From Acidovorax sp. (GTDB taxonomy: Bacteria; Pseudomonadota; Gammaproteobacteria; Burkholderiales; Burkholderiaceae_C): a stretch of 50,281 bases of DNA. Each line of letters opens with the position of its first letter. Within the stretch, counting starts at the first letter, position 1. Positions 20,615 through 30,118 of this stretch are shown in pieces. Under the pieces are notes generated by a model. The model was not told the origin of the DNA, made no database searches, and saw only the letters and a list, made by a program, of their open reading frames with translations. The DNA lies in NCBI RefSeq assembly GCF_022763525.1, contig NZ_JALEGG010000246.1, positions 1-50,281 of the forward strand, written 5' to 3'. A program made the translations under genes and the position numbers.

Positions 20615-21259
20615 ATGTCCGAGCCCACGCTCCTGGTCGCTGACGACCACCCGCTGTTCCGCGCCGCCGTGCTGCACGTGCTGCACGGGCGCCTGCCACA
20701 GTTCCGCACGCTGGAGGCCGCCAGCGCTGCCACCCTGGGCCAGATGCTGGCCGAGCACCCAGAGATCGAACTGGTCTTGCTGGACCTGAGCATGCCCGGC
20801 ACGCGCGGCTTTTCGGCCCTGCTGCACGTGCGCGGCGAATATCCTGAGCTGCCCGTGGTCATCATCTCGTCCAACGACCACCCGCGCGTCATCCGCCGCG
20901 CGCAGCAGTTTGGCGCGGCGGGCTTCATCCCCAAGTCCGCCCCGGCCGACGCCATGGGCGAGGCGATCGAGGCGGTGCTCGAAGGCGGCAGCTGGTTCCC
21001 GCCCATGGCGGCCGAGCGGTCCGAGGCCGACGCCGAACTCGCCGCGAAGCTGGCGCAGCTCACGCCCCAGCAGTTCCGCGTGCTGCTGTGCCTGGCCGAC
21101 GGGTTGCTCAACAAGCAGATCGCGGCGACGCTGGGGCTGGCGGAAAACACCGTCAAGGTGCATGTCACGGCCATTCTCAAAAAGCTCGGGTGCTACAGCC
21201 GCACGCAGGCGGCGGTGCTGGTGAAGGGCCTGGAGACGGAGGACGGCGTGCCTTCTTGA
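20615..21259 (+). CDS. LuxR/NarL-type response regulator
   Basis: This 214-residue regulator has a receiver domain (acidic pair D10-D11 in VADDHPLF, phosphoacceptor D57 in LLDLSMPG, Lys in FIPKSAP near 107) and a C-terminal LuxR helix-turn-helix at about 148-200 (LTPQQFRVLLCLADGLLNKQIA). The receiver resembles the ErdR/CrbR group known to regulate acetate and alcohol use. It is convergent with the hybrid sensor kinase, which is its probable partner. I prefer the ATG at 20615 because the receiver strand starts four residues later; an ATG at 20585 would add ten residues. Neither has a good ribosome site. Target genes are likely dctA and perhaps glcB (inference). Confidence 0.88.
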   Translation: MSEPTLLVADDHPLFRAAVLHVLHGRLPQFRTLEAASAATLGQMLAEHPEIELVLLDLSMPGTRGFSALLHVRGEYPELPVVIISSNDHPRVIRRAQQFGAAGFIPKSAPADAMGEAIEAVLEGGSWFPPMAAERSEADAELAAKLAQLTPQQFRVLLCLADGLLNKQIAATLGLAENTVKVHVTAILKKLGCYSRTQAAVLVKGLETEDGVPS

Positions 21260-21398
21260 GGCGGACTCTGGCTGACTCTGGCTGTTTGCCAGCAACGGAA
21301 GGCGAGGGCGGGGCGACGTCCTGGCTTCGACAGGCTCAGCGTGAACGGCCAGGGGCACGTCGGCTCCACAAGGCCCATGCCGCTGCACTGGGCCCGCG

Positions 21399-24071
21399 TT
21401 ACTTCTCCTGCAGCCGCAGCAAGGTCTGGCTCACCAGCGCCCGCAGGGCTGGCGGACGGACGGGCTTGGCCAGAAAGCCCCAGCCGCGTTCGGCGGCCTG
21501 GCGGCGCAGGGTAGCGTCGCGCTCGGCGGTGACCAGGATCACGGCGGGCGTCTGCCCCCAACGCTGGCACAACTGCGCGAACACGTCCGGGCCGTGGTGG
21601 CCCGCGCCCAGGTGCACGTCCAGCAGCACCAGCTTCGGGGCCTGGCCCGGTGCGGCCTGGGCCAGCGCCGCGGGCGCGCCTGCGGCCAGCGGCACCTGGC
21701 AGCCCCAGCGTTCCAGCAATGCCTGGGTGGCGGCGCAGGTGGGGCCGTCGTCGTCGATCACCCAGGCGCTGCTGCCGTGCAGCGGCGCGTCGCCGGCGGG
21801 GGCCAGCGGGGTATCGGGCAGCCTGGGCGGCTGCACGGCGGCCGGGTCGCCCAGCGGCACGCGCACCGAAAAAACGCTGCCCCGTCCCAGCTGCGAGCGC
21901 AGGCCAATCGGGTGGCCCAGCAATCGCCCCAACCGGTCCACGATGGCCAGGCCCAGCCCCGCGCCGCGGTCGCCGTCCTGGCCTTCGTCCAGCCGGCGGA
22001 ATTCTTCAAAAATCTCGCGCTGCAGCGCCTCGGGAATGCCCGGTCCCTGGTCGTGCACCTCAATGCGCACATGGCCATCGCCGTCCCGGCGGCAGCCCAC
22101 CACGATTCGCCCGTGCCGGCTGTAGCGGATGGCGTTGGAGACAAAGTTCTGCAGGATGCGGCGCAGCAGGTTCTCGTCGGTGCGCACCACGGCGGTGGTG
22201 GGCACGCAGCGCAGCGCCAGGCCGCGGCTCTCGGCCAGCACACCGAAGTTGTGCGCCAGCACCTGCAGAAGCGGGCCCAGGGCCACGTCGCGCACGCGCA
22301 CTTCCAGCTGGCCCGATTCCATGCGCGCAATGTCCAGCAGGCTGCTCAGGATCGCGTCCTGCGACGCCAGGGCGCCGTCGATGCTGTCCACCGCGTGCCG
22401 CTCCGCGTCGCCCTGCAAATGGCTGCGCAGCAGCGAGGTGAACATGCGTGCGGCGTTCAGCGGCTGCAGCAGGTCGTGCACGGCGGCGGCCACGAAGCGC
22501 GTCTTGTAGCGGTTGGCGCGCTCGGCCTCCTGCCGGGCGGCGTCCAGGTCGCGGGTGCGGTCGGCCACACGCTGCTCCAGCGCATCGGCGAGGGACCGCA
22601 GTTCGCGCGCCGCATTCTTGTAGCTGGTGATGTCGGCGTAGCTCGTCACAAAGCCGCCTTCGGGCAGCGGGTTGCCCCGGATCTCCAGCACCGTGCCGTC
22701 GTCCTTGGCGCTTTCGTGCAGGTGCGGCGTGCCGCTGCGCAGGTGGGCCAGGCGGCGTGCAATGGCCTCGTCCACCGGGCCCGGGCCCAGCAGGCCCCGC
22801 CGCGCGTTGTGGCGCAGCAGGTCGGCAATCGGCTGGCCCACGCGCATCAGGTCGCTCGGAAAGCGGAACAGCTGCACGTAGCGCGAGTTCCAGGCCACCA
22901 GGTTCAGGTCGGCATCGATGATAACCACGCCCTGCGGCAGGTGCTCCAGGCTGCGGGAGAGGCCTTTGTCGGTCTGCCCTGCGGCCTGCTGCGCCGCCTG
23001 CACGATGCCATCCTGCGCGGTGCGCAGCTCCTGGGCATGCTGCTGCAGCACGGTCTCCAGCTCCTGGCGGCTGCGCTGGCGCAGTCGGGCCAGGCGCTGG
23101 CGCTGGCGCACGAACATCACGAGCAATGCCAGCGCCAGCCACCCGCCGCCTCCCGCCGCGGCGGCCCAGCGGCTGTCGGCCACGCTGCTCTGCGTTTCGT
23201 GCACCAGATGCAGCTGCCAGGGCGTGCCGGGCAGCGGCTGGGTTTGCCACAGCATGCGGCCGGGCAGGGGCGGCAGGTCGGGCGACAAGAGGCGCACCAG
23301 GCGGCCGCCGTTGTCCATGCGGTCGTCCACGCGGATTTCCAGCGGGCGCAGCGGCTGGTCCGAATACTGGCGCGTGGCGTTGAGCTCGCGGCGCTCATTA
23401 TCGCCCAGCGGCTCCAGCAAGCGGTAGCGCCACGCGTCCTGGCTGGCCAGGAACACCACGCCATGCGCGTCCGACGCCAGCACGATGTCGGGCGTCTGCA
23501 GCCATTCGCGCTCCAGCTCCTGCAGCGCGATCTTGATCGCCACCAGGCCCAGCACCTGGCCGCTGGCGCCGCGGATGGCCTGCGACAGGAAGTACCCCGG
23601 CTCCCCCGTGGTCACCCCGATGCCGTAGAAGCTGCCGCGTCCTTGCGCCAGCGCCTGCTGCACATACGGGCGGAAGCTGTAGTCCACCCCCACGTTGCTG
23701 GTGGCGGTGCGCCAGTTGCTGGCGGCCACAGCCAGGCCGTCGCGGTTGAGCAGGGTGAGCGTGGACGACTGGCTCGCGCCGTTGGCCTGCTCGAGCTTGC
23801 GGTTGAGCTGCTCCACCTCGCTGGCGGCCAGCGGGCGGGCCAGCGCATCCTGCAGCTGCGCGTCCAGCGCCAGCACTTCGGGCAGCGTGCGGTAGCGGTC
23901 GATGCGCTGGGCGAGCGTCTGCCCGTAGAGGGCCAGCTGGCGCTGCACGCTGTCGCTTTCCTCGTGCAGCGAATGCTGCCAGGCCCACTGCCCGGCCAGG
24001 AACATGCTGGCGGCCATGCCGCCCAGCAAGATCAGCAGGGTCCGGAGCTGGCGAAGGCGCTGCGTTGTCAT
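21399..24071 (-). CDS. hybrid sensor histidine kinase with DctB-like input domain
   Basis: This 890-residue membrane kinase starts with a membrane helix (about 10-29), a periplasmic double-Cache-like sensor (about 30-300, with [12 protein letters not shown] and GYFLSQAI as in DctB proteins) and a second helix (about 305-323). A coiled linker, a PAS domain (about 370-480), the HisKA domain with the phosphorylated His at 532 in [12 protein letters not shown], the ATPase domain and a C-terminal receiver with D818 (LLDVHLG) follow. It diverges from dctA with 191 bases between, so it should sense C4-dicarboxylates and control dctA through the convergent response regulator. The kinase core resembles CrbS/MxtR while the input domain resembles DctB. 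The ligand and partner are inferred. Confidence 0.9.
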   Translation of the reverse strand: MTTQRLRQLRTLLILLGGMAASMFLAGQWAWQHSLHEESDSVQRQLALYGQTLAQRIDRYRTLPEVLALDAQLQDALARPLAASEVEQLNRKLEQANGASQSSTLTLLNRDGLAVAASNWRTATSNVGVDYSFRPYVQQALAQGRGSFYGIGVTTGEPGYFLSQAIRGASGQVLGLVAIKIALQELEREWLQTPDIVLASDAHGVVFLASQDAWRYRLLEPLGDNERRELNATRQYSDQPLRPLEIRVDDRMDNGGRLVRLLSPDLPPLPGRMLWQTQPLPGTPWQLHLVHETQSSVADSRWAAAAGGGGWLALALLVMFVRQRQRLARLRQRSRQELETVLQQHAQELRTAQDGIVQAAQQAAGQTDKGLSRSLEHLPQGVVIIDADLNLVAWNSRYVQLFRFPSDLMRVGQPIADLLRHNARRGLLGPGPVDEAIARRLAHLRSGTPHLHESAKDDGTVLEIRGNPLPEGGFVTSYADITSYKNAARELRSLADALEQRVADRTRDLDAARQEAERANRYKTRFVAAAVHDLLQPLNAARMFTSLLRSHLQGDAERHAVDSIDGALASQDAILSSLLDIARMESGQLEVRVRDVALGPLLQVLAHNFGVLAESRGLALRCVPTTAVVRTDENLLRRILQNFVSNAIRYSRHGRIVVGCRRDGDGHVRIEVHDQGPGIPEALQREIFEEFRRLDEGQDGDRGAGLGLAIVDRLGRLLGHPIGLRSQLGRGSVFSVRVPLGDPAAVQPPRLPDTPLAPAGDAPLHGSSAWVIDDDGPTCAATQALLERWGCQVPLAAGAPAALAQAAPGQAPKLVLLDVHLGAGHHGPDVFAQLCQRWGQTPAVILVTAERDATLRRQAAERGWGFLAKPVRPPALRALVSQTLLRLQEK

Positions 24072-24127
24072 GGCCCAAAAAATGGTGGTCCGGGAGTGTG
24101 CCGCACCCGGTGAAAGATCAGGGTTTT

Positions 24128-24184
24128 CCCTATATTGGGGCAACGGGCGCCCTCTGGTGGTGCTGCCGACTAATACCAATAGGT
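24128..24184. promoter_or_regulatory. two candidate operator palindromes upstream of dctA
   Basis: The gap between the sensor gene and dctA holds CCCTATATTGGG (24128-24139), a palindrome with one mismatched pair, and ACCAATAGGT (24175-24184). Read on the minus strand the second gives ACCTATTGGT, so both carry CCTAT...TTGG. They lie 79 to 135 bases before the dctA ATG, a plausible place for activator binding by the response regulator. This is inference from symmetry alone. Confidence 0.35.
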
Positions 24185-24262
24185 TATCGGCCGAAACGAA
24201 GGGCGGCGGTACAAACGGCACCCTCAACGCACCCCGCTGGTGCAAAGCCAGGAGACCTTTCC

Positions 24263-25630
24263 ATGCATCCGCTGCCCGCCCCCACCGCAGAATCCCTGCG
24301 ACTGCCCTTTTACCGACAACTGTACTTCCAGGTGGTGCTCGCCATCGTCCTGGGCGTGTTGCTGGGCCATTTCGAGCCCGCCTATGGCGAGGCGCTCAAG
24401 CCCCTGGGCGATGCCTTCATCAAGCTGGTGAAGATGATCATCGCGCCGGTGATTTTCCTGACCATCGTGACCGGCATCGCCGGCATGTCGCAGCTCTCCA
24501 CCGTGGGCCGCGTGTTCGGCAAGGCCATGGCGTACTTCCTGTTCTTCTCCACGCTGGCGCTGGTCGTGGGGCTGGTGGTGGCCAACGTGGTACAGCCCGG
24601 CGCGGGCATGAACATCAATGTGGCCGACCTGGACCAGACGGCCGTGAAAGGCTACGTGGCCAAGTCGCACGAGATGACGCTCACGGGCTTTGCGCTGGAC
24701 ATCATCCCCAAGACGCTGGTGAGCCCCTTCGTGGGCGACAACATCCTGCAGGTGCTGCTGGTGGCCGTGCTGTTCGGCATCGGCCTGGCCATGGTGGGTG
24801 AGGCGGGCCGGCCCGTGCTGAATTTCCTGGAAGCGCTGACGACGCCCGTGTTCAAGGTGGTGGGCATCGTGATGAAGGCGGCGCCCATCGGTGCGTTTGG
24901 CGCCATGGCGTTCACCATCGGCAAGTTCGGGCTGGGCTCGCTGGTCAATCTGGCCTGGCTGGTGGGGTCGTTCTACATCACCTCGCTCCTGTTCGTCGTG
25001 GTGATCCTCGGGTTCGTTTCGCGCCTGTGCGGCTTCTCGGTGCTCAAGCTGTGCCGCTACCTCAAGGCCGAGCTGATGCTGGTGCTGGGCACCTCGTCGT
25101 CGGAGTCCGCCCTGCCGTCGCTGATGGAAAAGATGGAAAAGGCCGGCTGCAGCAAATCGGTGGTGGGCCTGGTGGTGCCCACGGGCTACTCGTTCAACCT
25201 GGACGGCACCAACATCTACATGACCCTGGCCGCGCTGTTCATCGCCCAGGCCACGAACACCGAACTGACGCTGGGCCACCAGGTGGCCCTGCTGCTGGTC
25301 GCCATGCTCTCGTCCAAGGGCGCCGCGGGCGTGACGGGGGCGGGCTTCATCACCCTGGCCGCCACGCTGGCGGTGGTGCCCGAAGTGCCGGTGGCCGGCA
25401 TGGCGCTAATCCTCGGCGTGGACCGCTTCATGAGCGAATGCCGCTCGCTCACCAACTTCATCGGCAACGCCGTGGCCACAGTCGTCGTGTCGCGCTGGGA
25501 AAACGCGCTGGACCTCGAGCGCCTGAATGCCGCGTTGAACGGCCATGCCCTGCCAGCGCCAGCCGTGGTGGCCGAGCCCGCCGTGGCGCCCGAGGTGCCT
25601 GCAGGAGCCATGGCGCGATCGGCAGCCTGA
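24263..25630 (+). CDS. dctA: C4-dicarboxylate transporter DctA
   Basis: DctA imports succinate, fumarate and malate with protons or sodium across the inner membrane. The 455-residue product is a member of the dicarboxylate/amino acid:cation symporter family, with eight membrane helices and two re-entrant loops. Signature stretches are [24 protein letters not shown] near 53-76, [13 protein letters not shown] near 275-287, and the [14 protein letters not shown] loop near 309-322. AGGAGA lies 8 bases before the ATG. It is divergent from the sensor kinase, which supports local control. With malate synthase G nearby, the region handles C2 and C4 acids. Length and motifs are normal. Confidence 0.95.
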   Translation: MHPLPAPTAESLRLPFYRQLYFQVVLAIVLGVLLGHFEPAYGEALKPLGDAFIKLVKMIIAPVIFLTIVTGIAGMSQLSTVGRVFGKAMAYFLFFSTLALVVGLVVANVVQPGAGMNINVADLDQTAVKGYVAKSHEMTLTGFALDIIPKTLVSPFVGDNILQVLLVAVLFGIGLAMVGEAGRPVLNFLEALTTPVFKVVGIVMKAAPIGAFGAMAFTIGKFGLGSLVNLAWLVGSFYITSLLFVVVILGFVSRLCGFSVLKLCRYLKAELMLVLGTSSSESALPSLMEKMEKAGCSKSVVGLVVPTGYSFNLDGTNIYMTLAALFIAQATNTELTLGHQVALLLVAMLSSKGAAGVTGAGFITLAATLAVVPEVPVAGMALILGVDRFMSECRSLTNFIGNAVATVVVSRWENALDLERLNAALNGHALPAPAVVAEPAVAPEVPAGAMARSAA

Positions 25631-25771
25631 TTTCGGGCTCTGTCATTCTGGCGGCGCAGGTGTTCGGCCTGCGCCGCCTTTGTTGCATTTCCTCCCGCAA
25701 AATGGCGGCTGGGCCCGAGCGCCGGTTTGCACCCAGGCGCGCGGGAATTGCACTCTCGCCAAGGAAACCTG

Positions 25772-26218
25772 ATGACCCTCGAAGCCGTTCTTGCCGCCCT
25801 GCACCTGGTCGCCATCCTGACCTTCGTGGTCTTTCTGTCGAGCCAGGCGGCGCTGTGCCGCACAGAGTGGATGAACGCCGCCGTGGTCGAGCGCCTGGCC
25901 CGGCTGGACGTGATCTATGGCGTAGCTGCCGTGCTGATGATTGCCAGCGGCCTGGCGCGCCTGTTCTGGGGCATCAAGGGCCTGTCCTGGTACGTGTCGC
26001 AGCCCTTGTTCCACATCAAGATCACCATCGTGGTGGCCATGGCTGTCCTGTCGATCTGGCCTTCCATCATGTTCCGGCGCTGGCTTCGCCATCTGCGGGA
26101 AACGGGCGCCATGCCCGATGCGCTGGAGGTCAAGAAGGTCCGCCGCCTGGTGATGATCCAGTCGCATGTGCTGCCGGTGGTGGCGGTGATCGCAGTGTTC
26201 TGGGCGCGGGGCTGGTAG
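25772..26218 (+). CDS. DUF2214-family membrane protein
   Basis: The 148-residue product has four predicted membrane segments (about 4-24, 49-69, 79-98 and 127-146) joined by short basic loops. It resembles the DUF2214 family of small inner-membrane proteins with unknown role, some members of which look like one bundle of CopD-type or cytochrome-b-type proteins. AAGGAAA precedes the ATG closely. A longer frame to 25727 has no support. It ends before a strong bidirectional terminator, so it is transcribed alone or with dctA, which lies 141 bases upstream. No metal or heme motif can be assigned with confidence. Confidence 0.7.
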   Translation: MTLEAVLAALHLVAILTFVVFLSSQAALCRTEWMNAAVVERLARLDVIYGVAAVLMIASGLARLFWGIKGLSWYVSQPLFHIKITIVVAMAVLSIWPSIMFRRWLRHLRETGAMPDALEVKKVRRLVMIQSHVLPVVAVIAVFWARGW

Positions 26219-26254
26219 GCCCGTTCCCTCCACCACCCATACTTCGCGAGCGCA

Positions 26255-26298
26255 CAAAAAAAGCCGCTGGCCCGGATCGGGTCAGCGGCTTTGTTTTT
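26255..26298. terminator. bidirectional intrinsic terminator
   Basis: AAAGCCGCTG (26260-26269) pairs with CAGCGGCTTT (26283-26292), and the inner CCCG/CGGG pair extends the stem. A run of A lies to the left and GTTTTTT to the right, so it should end both the DUF2214 gene and the PsiF-like gene, which converge on it. Confidence 0.88.
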
Positions 26299-26316
26299 TG
26301 GGGGGAGATGGCAGGC

Positions 26317-26679
26317 TTACTTCTTCTTCAGGCACTCGCTCATGAAGGCCTTGCGCTCATCGCCCTTCTTGTCACCGGCTTCGGCATTGCAGGTTTTCAT
26401 CTTGCTTTGCTGCGTGGGCTTGTTGCTCAGGCAGGTCTTCATGAAAGCCTTGCGCTCGTCACCTTTCTTGTCGCCCGCCTCGGCGTTGCAGGTCGCCATG
26501 CGGGTTTGCTGCTTGGTGGGGGCGGCTGCGTCGGATGCCGCGGGCGTGGCTGGGGTGGCTGGCGTGGCCGGGGTTGCAGCCGCAGCGGGTGTTGCCGCCT
26601 TGGCGGGTGCGTCGGCAGCGTGGGCTGCGCCGAACGAAAGAACCAGGCTCAGGGCAGTCAGCGAGAGAAGCTTGTTCAT
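26317..26679 (-). CDS. PsiF-repeat periplasmic protein
   Basis: The 120-residue product has a clear Sec signal peptide (MNKLLSLTALSLVLSFGAAH, then AADA), an Ala/Pro/Thr-rich linker (about 24-55), and two tandem copies of the PsiF repeat, each with CNAEAGDKKGDERKAFM and a further Cys (about 62-90 and 94-119). Each repeat holds a Cys pair that may form a disulfide in the periplasm. PsiF was described as a phosphate-starvation-inducible protein in E. coli, but its function is unknown and no Pho box is seen here. The two repeats are also very alike at DNA level, suggesting a recent duplication. It diverges from argS. Confidence 0.82.
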   Translation of the reverse strand: MNKLLSLTALSLVLSFGAAHAADAPAKAATPAAAATPATPATPATPAASDAAAPTKQQTRMATCNAEAGDKKGDERKAFMKTCLSNKPTQQSKMKTCNAEAGDKKGDERKAFMSECLKKK

Positions 26680-26858
26680 AAAGGCTCCAGTGGGTTGGCA
26701 TCCAGACGCAACCTGCGTTGGATTGCCCGATTACAACGCAAGCCCGAGGGGCCGGGCTGACATGCCGCAAGCTGCGGTGGCTCCCCATTACGTTGTGTTG
26801 CAAGCCCACCGGCAAGCCAGGCCGCCAGGGGAAGGGCTGGCGCGGAGGTGCTGCCCCG

Positions 26859-26864
26859 TAAAAT
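26859..26864 (+). promoter_or_regulatory. candidate -10 box directly before argS
   Basis: TAAAAT ends 6 bases before the argS ATG. If used, transcription would begin at or next to the start codon, giving a leaderless mRNA. No ribosome site is seen, in keeping with this. Confidence 0.4.
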
Positions 26865-26870
26865 CCACCG

Positions 26871-28580
26871 ATGCTCTCTGTCAAAAATGAATTGCTCGCC
26901 GCGCTCGCGGGCGAGCTGGAAACCCTGTCCCCTGGCGCGGGTGCCAAGGCGGCATTTGAATCCCCCAAGGTGGCGGCCCATGGCGATTTCGCTTGCACGG
27001 CGGCCATGCAGCTGGCCAAGCCGCTCAAGCTCAATCCCCGTGCCTTGGGCGAGCAGCTCAAGGCCGCGCTGGAGGCCACGCCCGCCTTCACCCGCTGGGT
27101 GGATGCCATCGAGATCGCTGGGCCGGGCTTTCTGAACATCCGGGTCAAGCCCGCTGCCAAGCAGGAAATCGTGCGCGAGGTGCTGGGCGCAGGCGAGCGC
27201 TTCGGTTATCGGCCCGCGCACGGCCGGCAGGTGCTGGTCGAATTCGTTTCCGCCAATCCCACCGGCCCCTTGCACGTGGGCCACGGGCGCCAGGCGGCTT
27301 TGGGCGATGCTATCTGCAACCTGTTTGCCACCCAGGGCTGGAAGGTGCACCGCGAGTTCTATTACAACGACGCGGGCGTGCAGATTGACACCCTGACCAA
27401 GAGCACGCAGCTGCGCGCAAAGGGCTTCAAGCCCGGCGACGACTGCTGGCCCACCGACAGCGACAACCCGCTGGCTAAGAACTTCTACAACGGCGACTAC
27501 ATCGCCGACATTGCCGAGGCCTTCAAGGCCAAGGCCACCGTGAAGGCCGACGACCGCGAGTTCACGGCCAATGGCGATGTGGAGGATTACGACAACATCC
27601 GCCAGTTCGCTGTGGCCTACCTGCGCAACGAGCAGGACAAGGACCTGCAGGCGTTCAACCTCCAGTTCGACGAGTACTATCTCGAATCCAGCCTGTACAC
27701 CAGCGGCCGCGTCGAGGCCACGGTGAACAAGCTGGTCGCCAACGGCAAGACCTACGAGCAGGACGGCGCGCTGTGGCTCAAGTCCACCGACTACGGCGAC
27801 GACAAGGACCGTGTCATGCGCAAGCAGGACGGCACATACACCTACTTCGTGCCTGACGTGGCCTACCACATCGCCAAATGGGAGCGCGGCTTTACCAAAG
27901 TTGTCAACATCCAGGGCACGGACCACCACGGCACCATCGCCCGCGTGCGCGCCGGCCTGCAGGCGGCCGATGTGGGCATCCCCAAGGGCTACCCCGACTA
28001 CGTGCTGCACACGATGGTGCGCGTGGTCAAGGGCGGCGAAGAGGTCAAGATCAGCAAACGCGCGGGCAGCTACGTCACGCTGCGCGACCTGATCGAGTGG
28101 ACCAGCAAGGACGCCGTGCGCTTCTTCCTCCTGAGCCGCAAGCCCGACACCGAGTACACCTTCGACGTGGACCTGGCCGTGGCTCAGAACAACGACAACC
28201 CGGTGTACTACGTGCAGTACGCGCATGCGCGCATTTGCTCGGTGCTGCGGGCGTGGCAGGAGGCCGGCGGCGGTGACGTGACTTCGCTCAAGGACGTTCA
28301 ACTATCGGCGCTGGAAGGCCCGCAGGCCCAGGCGCTGATGCTGCAGCTGGCCAAGTACCCCGAGATGCTCACAGCCGCCGCCGAGGGCGAGGCGCCCCAC
28401 GACGTGACGTTCTACCTGCGCGACCTGGCCGCCAGCTACCACAGCTACTACGACGCCGAGCGCATCCTGGTGGATGACGAGGCTGTGAAAAAGGCGCGCC
28501 TCGCGCTCGTCGCTGCCACCGCCCAGGTATTGCACAATGGCCTCGCCGTGCTGGGCGTGTCGGCCCCAGCCAGAATGTAA
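26871..28580 (+). CDS. argS: arginyl-tRNA synthetase
   Basis: ArgS charges tRNA-Arg. The 569-residue class I enzyme has an N-terminal Add-1 domain, the HIGH-type motif HVGH at 135-138 within [13 protein letters not shown], and KISKRAG near 391-397 where many ArgS proteins carry a degenerate KMSKS. The C-terminal anticodon-binding DALR domain follows. The length is normal. A TAAAAT box sits 6 bases upstream and no Shine-Dalgarno is present. The SPOR gene starts 15 bases after the argS stop, so they probably form one transcript, as is common in Burkholderiales. Confidence 0.97.
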   Translation: MLSVKNELLAALAGELETLSPGAGAKAAFESPKVAAHGDFACTAAMQLAKPLKLNPRALGEQLKAALEATPAFTRWVDAIEIAGPGFLNIRVKPAAKQEIVREVLGAGERFGYRPAHGRQVLVEFVSANPTGPLHVGHGRQAALGDAICNLFATQGWKVHREFYYNDAGVQIDTLTKSTQLRAKGFKPGDDCWPTDSDNPLAKNFYNGDYIADIAEAFKAKATVKADDREFTANGDVEDYDNIRQFAVAYLRNEQDKDLQAFNLQFDEYYLESSLYTSGRVEATVNKLVANGKTYEQDGALWLKSTDYGDDKDRVMRKQDGTYTYFVPDVAYHIAKWERGFTKVVNIQGTDHHGTIARVRAGLQAADVGIPKGYPDYVLHTMVRVVKGGEEVKISKRAGSYVTLRDLIEWTSKDAVRFFLLSRKPDTEYTFDVDLAVAQNNDNPVYYVQYAHARICSVLRAWQEAGGGDVTSLKDVQLSALEGPQAQALMLQLAKYPEMLTAAAEGEAPHDVTFYLRDLAASYHSYYDAERILVDDEAVKKARLALVAATAQVLHNGLAVLGVSAPARM

Positions 28581-28595
28581 GCAGTGACTTTCACC

Positions 28596-29252
28596 ATGAA
28601 GAAACAACAAGCGGGCGGGACCATCATCGGCTTCATCGTCGGGGTCATCGTGGGGCTGGGTGCCGCGTTGGCAGTGGCCGTGTATGTGACCAAGGTGCCC
28701 GTGCCCTTCCTGAACAAGGGCAACGGCCGCGGCGCCGATATGGACGCCGCCGAATCCCAGAAGAACAAGAACTGGGACCCGAATTCGCCCCTGTACGGCA
28801 AGAACCCGGCCCGTCCTCCGGCACCGGCCGCGTCCCCTGCGGTGGCTGCGTCAGCGCCCACCCCCGCCGCGCCGGATGCCCGGGCGGTGGCATCCGCGCC
28901 CGCACCCAAGCCAGCCGCCAGCAAGCCCGAAGCCGCCAAGGCCGAGACCAAGCCGGGCGCCGATCCACTGGGCGATCTGGCCGTGGCCAAGGCAGCCGCC
29001 AAGGGCAATGTGGACCCGTTTGACTACTTCGTGCAGGCGGGCGCCTTCCGTACCCAGGCCGATGCGGACGCCCAGCGCGCCAAGCTGGCCATGCTGGGCT
29101 GGGAGGCCCGCGTGAGCGAGCGCGAGCAAAACGGCCGCCCCGTGTTCCGGGTGCGCGTAGGCCCGTTCACCAAGCGCGACGATGCCGAGCAGCTTAAGGA
29201 AAAGCTCGATGGCGCCGGCGTGGAGTCGGCCCTGGTGCGCGTGCAGCGCTGA
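28596..29252 (+). CDS. SPOR-domain (FtsN-like) inner-membrane protein
   Basis: The 218-residue product has a short cytoplasmic head, one membrane helix (about 9-32, rich in Gly and Val), a long Ala/Pro/Lys linker, and a C-terminal SPOR domain (about 140-218, with DYFVQAGAFRTQADADAQRA) that should bind peptidoglycan stripped of stem peptides at the division site. The layout is that of FtsN-like proteins, but essential FtsN motifs cannot be judged. I prefer the ATG at 28596; a GTG at 28584 in frame would add four residues. It probably shares a transcript with argS. The dsbA-like gene follows after 100 bases. Confidence 0.85.
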   Translation: MKKQQAGGTIIGFIVGVIVGLGAALAVAVYVTKVPVPFLNKGNGRGADMDAAESQKNKNWDPNSPLYGKNPARPPAPAASPAVAASAPTPAAPDARAVASAPAPKPAASKPEAAKAETKPGADPLGDLAVAKAAAKGNVDPFDYFVQAGAFRTQADADAQRAKLAMLGWEARVSEREQNGRPVFRVRVGPFTKRDDAEQLKEKLDGAGVESALVRVQR

Positions 29253-29352
29253 CCACGGCATGGGCTCCGTGGTGGGCTGCACGGCAGCTCGCTGAACTTT
29301 TTGTGGGGGCATGGCTCACATTCCCCAGCCTTGTAACAGGAGAGTCTTTGTG

Positions 29353-30009
29353 ATGAAACGCCGTGAGTTTTCTTTGAGCACCGCTTCGGCGGTGGCTGCT
29401 TCCGCCCTGGCGCTGCCCGTGGCCACCCCCGCACTGGCCCAGGTCCGCCAGTTCAAGGAGGGCAAGGACTTCAAGCGGCTCGACAAGCCCGTGCCGCCGG
29501 ATGCGCCGGCTGGCAAGGTCGATGTGATCGAATTCTTCTGGTACAGCTGCCCCCACTGCAACGCGTTTGAATCCACGTTTGACGCCTGGTCGAAGGCCGC
29601 ATCCAAGGACCTCAGCATCCGCCGCGTGCCCGTGGCTTTCAACGCGAGCTTCGTGCCCCAGCAAAAGCTGTACTACGCACTCGAAGGCATGGGCAAGCTC
29701 GACGCCCTGCATGCCAAGGTGTTCCGCGCCATCCACGTTGAAAAGCAGAAGCTGGCCAAGGACGACGAGATTTTTGCGTGGATCGCCCAACAGGGCGTGG
29801 ACGCCGCCAAGTTCAAGGAAATCTACACCTCGTTCACCGTGTCCAACCAGGTCCGCCGCGCCTCGCAGCTGCAGGACGCCTACGGTGTGGAAGGCGTTCC
29901 CTCGATGGGCGTCGCCGGCAAGTACTACACGGATGGCACCATGGCCGGCAGCATGACCAACGTGCTGCAAGTGGTGGAGTACCTGGCGGCAGCGGCCCGC
30001 AAAGGCTGA
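29353..30009 (+). CDS. dsbA: thiol:disulfide interchange protein DsbA-type
   Basis: This periplasmic thioredoxin-fold oxidase introduces disulfides into secreted proteins. The 218-residue protein has a signal sequence that starts MKRREFSLSTA and ends ALA-Q near 29, so it carries a twin-arginine-like pair although Sec export is more usual for DsbA. The catalytic motif CPHC lies at 66-69 (FFWYSCPHC) and the cis-Pro region is GVEGVPSMGV. An AGGAG lies at 29338-29342 before the ATG. A longer frame begins at 29311, but the signal starts at the chosen Met. A strong terminator ends the gene. Confidence 0.92.
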   Translation: MKRREFSLSTASAVAASALALPVATPALAQVRQFKEGKDFKRLDKPVPPDAPAGKVDVIEFFWYSCPHCNAFESTFDAWSKAASKDLSIRRVPVAFNASFVPQQKLYYALEGMGKLDALHAKVFRAIHVEKQKLAKDDEIFAWIAQQGVDAAKFKEIYTSFTVSNQVRRASQLQDAYGVEGVPSMGVAGKYYTDGTMAGSMTNVLQVVEYLAAAARKG

Positions 30010-30041
30010 CGGTTTCCTGCCAACCGCGCAACCCTCACGCC

Positions 30042-30067
30042 AAAAGCCCGCATGCGCGGGCTTTTTT
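30042..30067. terminator. intrinsic terminator after dsbA
   Basis: AAAAGCCCGC (30042-30051) and GCGGGCTTTT (30056-30065) pair perfectly across a four-base ATGC loop, followed by further T. It separates dsbA from the lptA operon. Confidence 0.92.
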
Positions 30068-30091
30068 CATGGGGAATTGGGAAGGGATGGC

Positions 30092-30097
30092 TACAAT
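30092..30097 (+). promoter_or_regulatory. candidate -10 box of the lptA-lptB-rpoN operon
   Basis: TACAAT lies 21 bases before the lptA ATG and right after the dsbA terminator, so it is well placed to start the operon. The -35 element is not clear. Confidence 0.4.
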
Positions 30098-30118
30098 GAA
30101 TTGCAAGATTCGTGCCCT

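Noticed and set aside
21594-24113. An 839-residue plus-strand frame opposite the hybrid kinase
   Set aside because: It is the shadow of a kinase whose domains are all recognisable. Its own translation shows no family motif.
24217-24230. A possible sigma-54 promoter (GG-N10-GC) before dctA
   Set aside because: Only the invariant GG and GC fit; the rest of the TGGCAC and TTGC consensus is poor, and the local regulator is of LuxR type, which does not use sigma-54.
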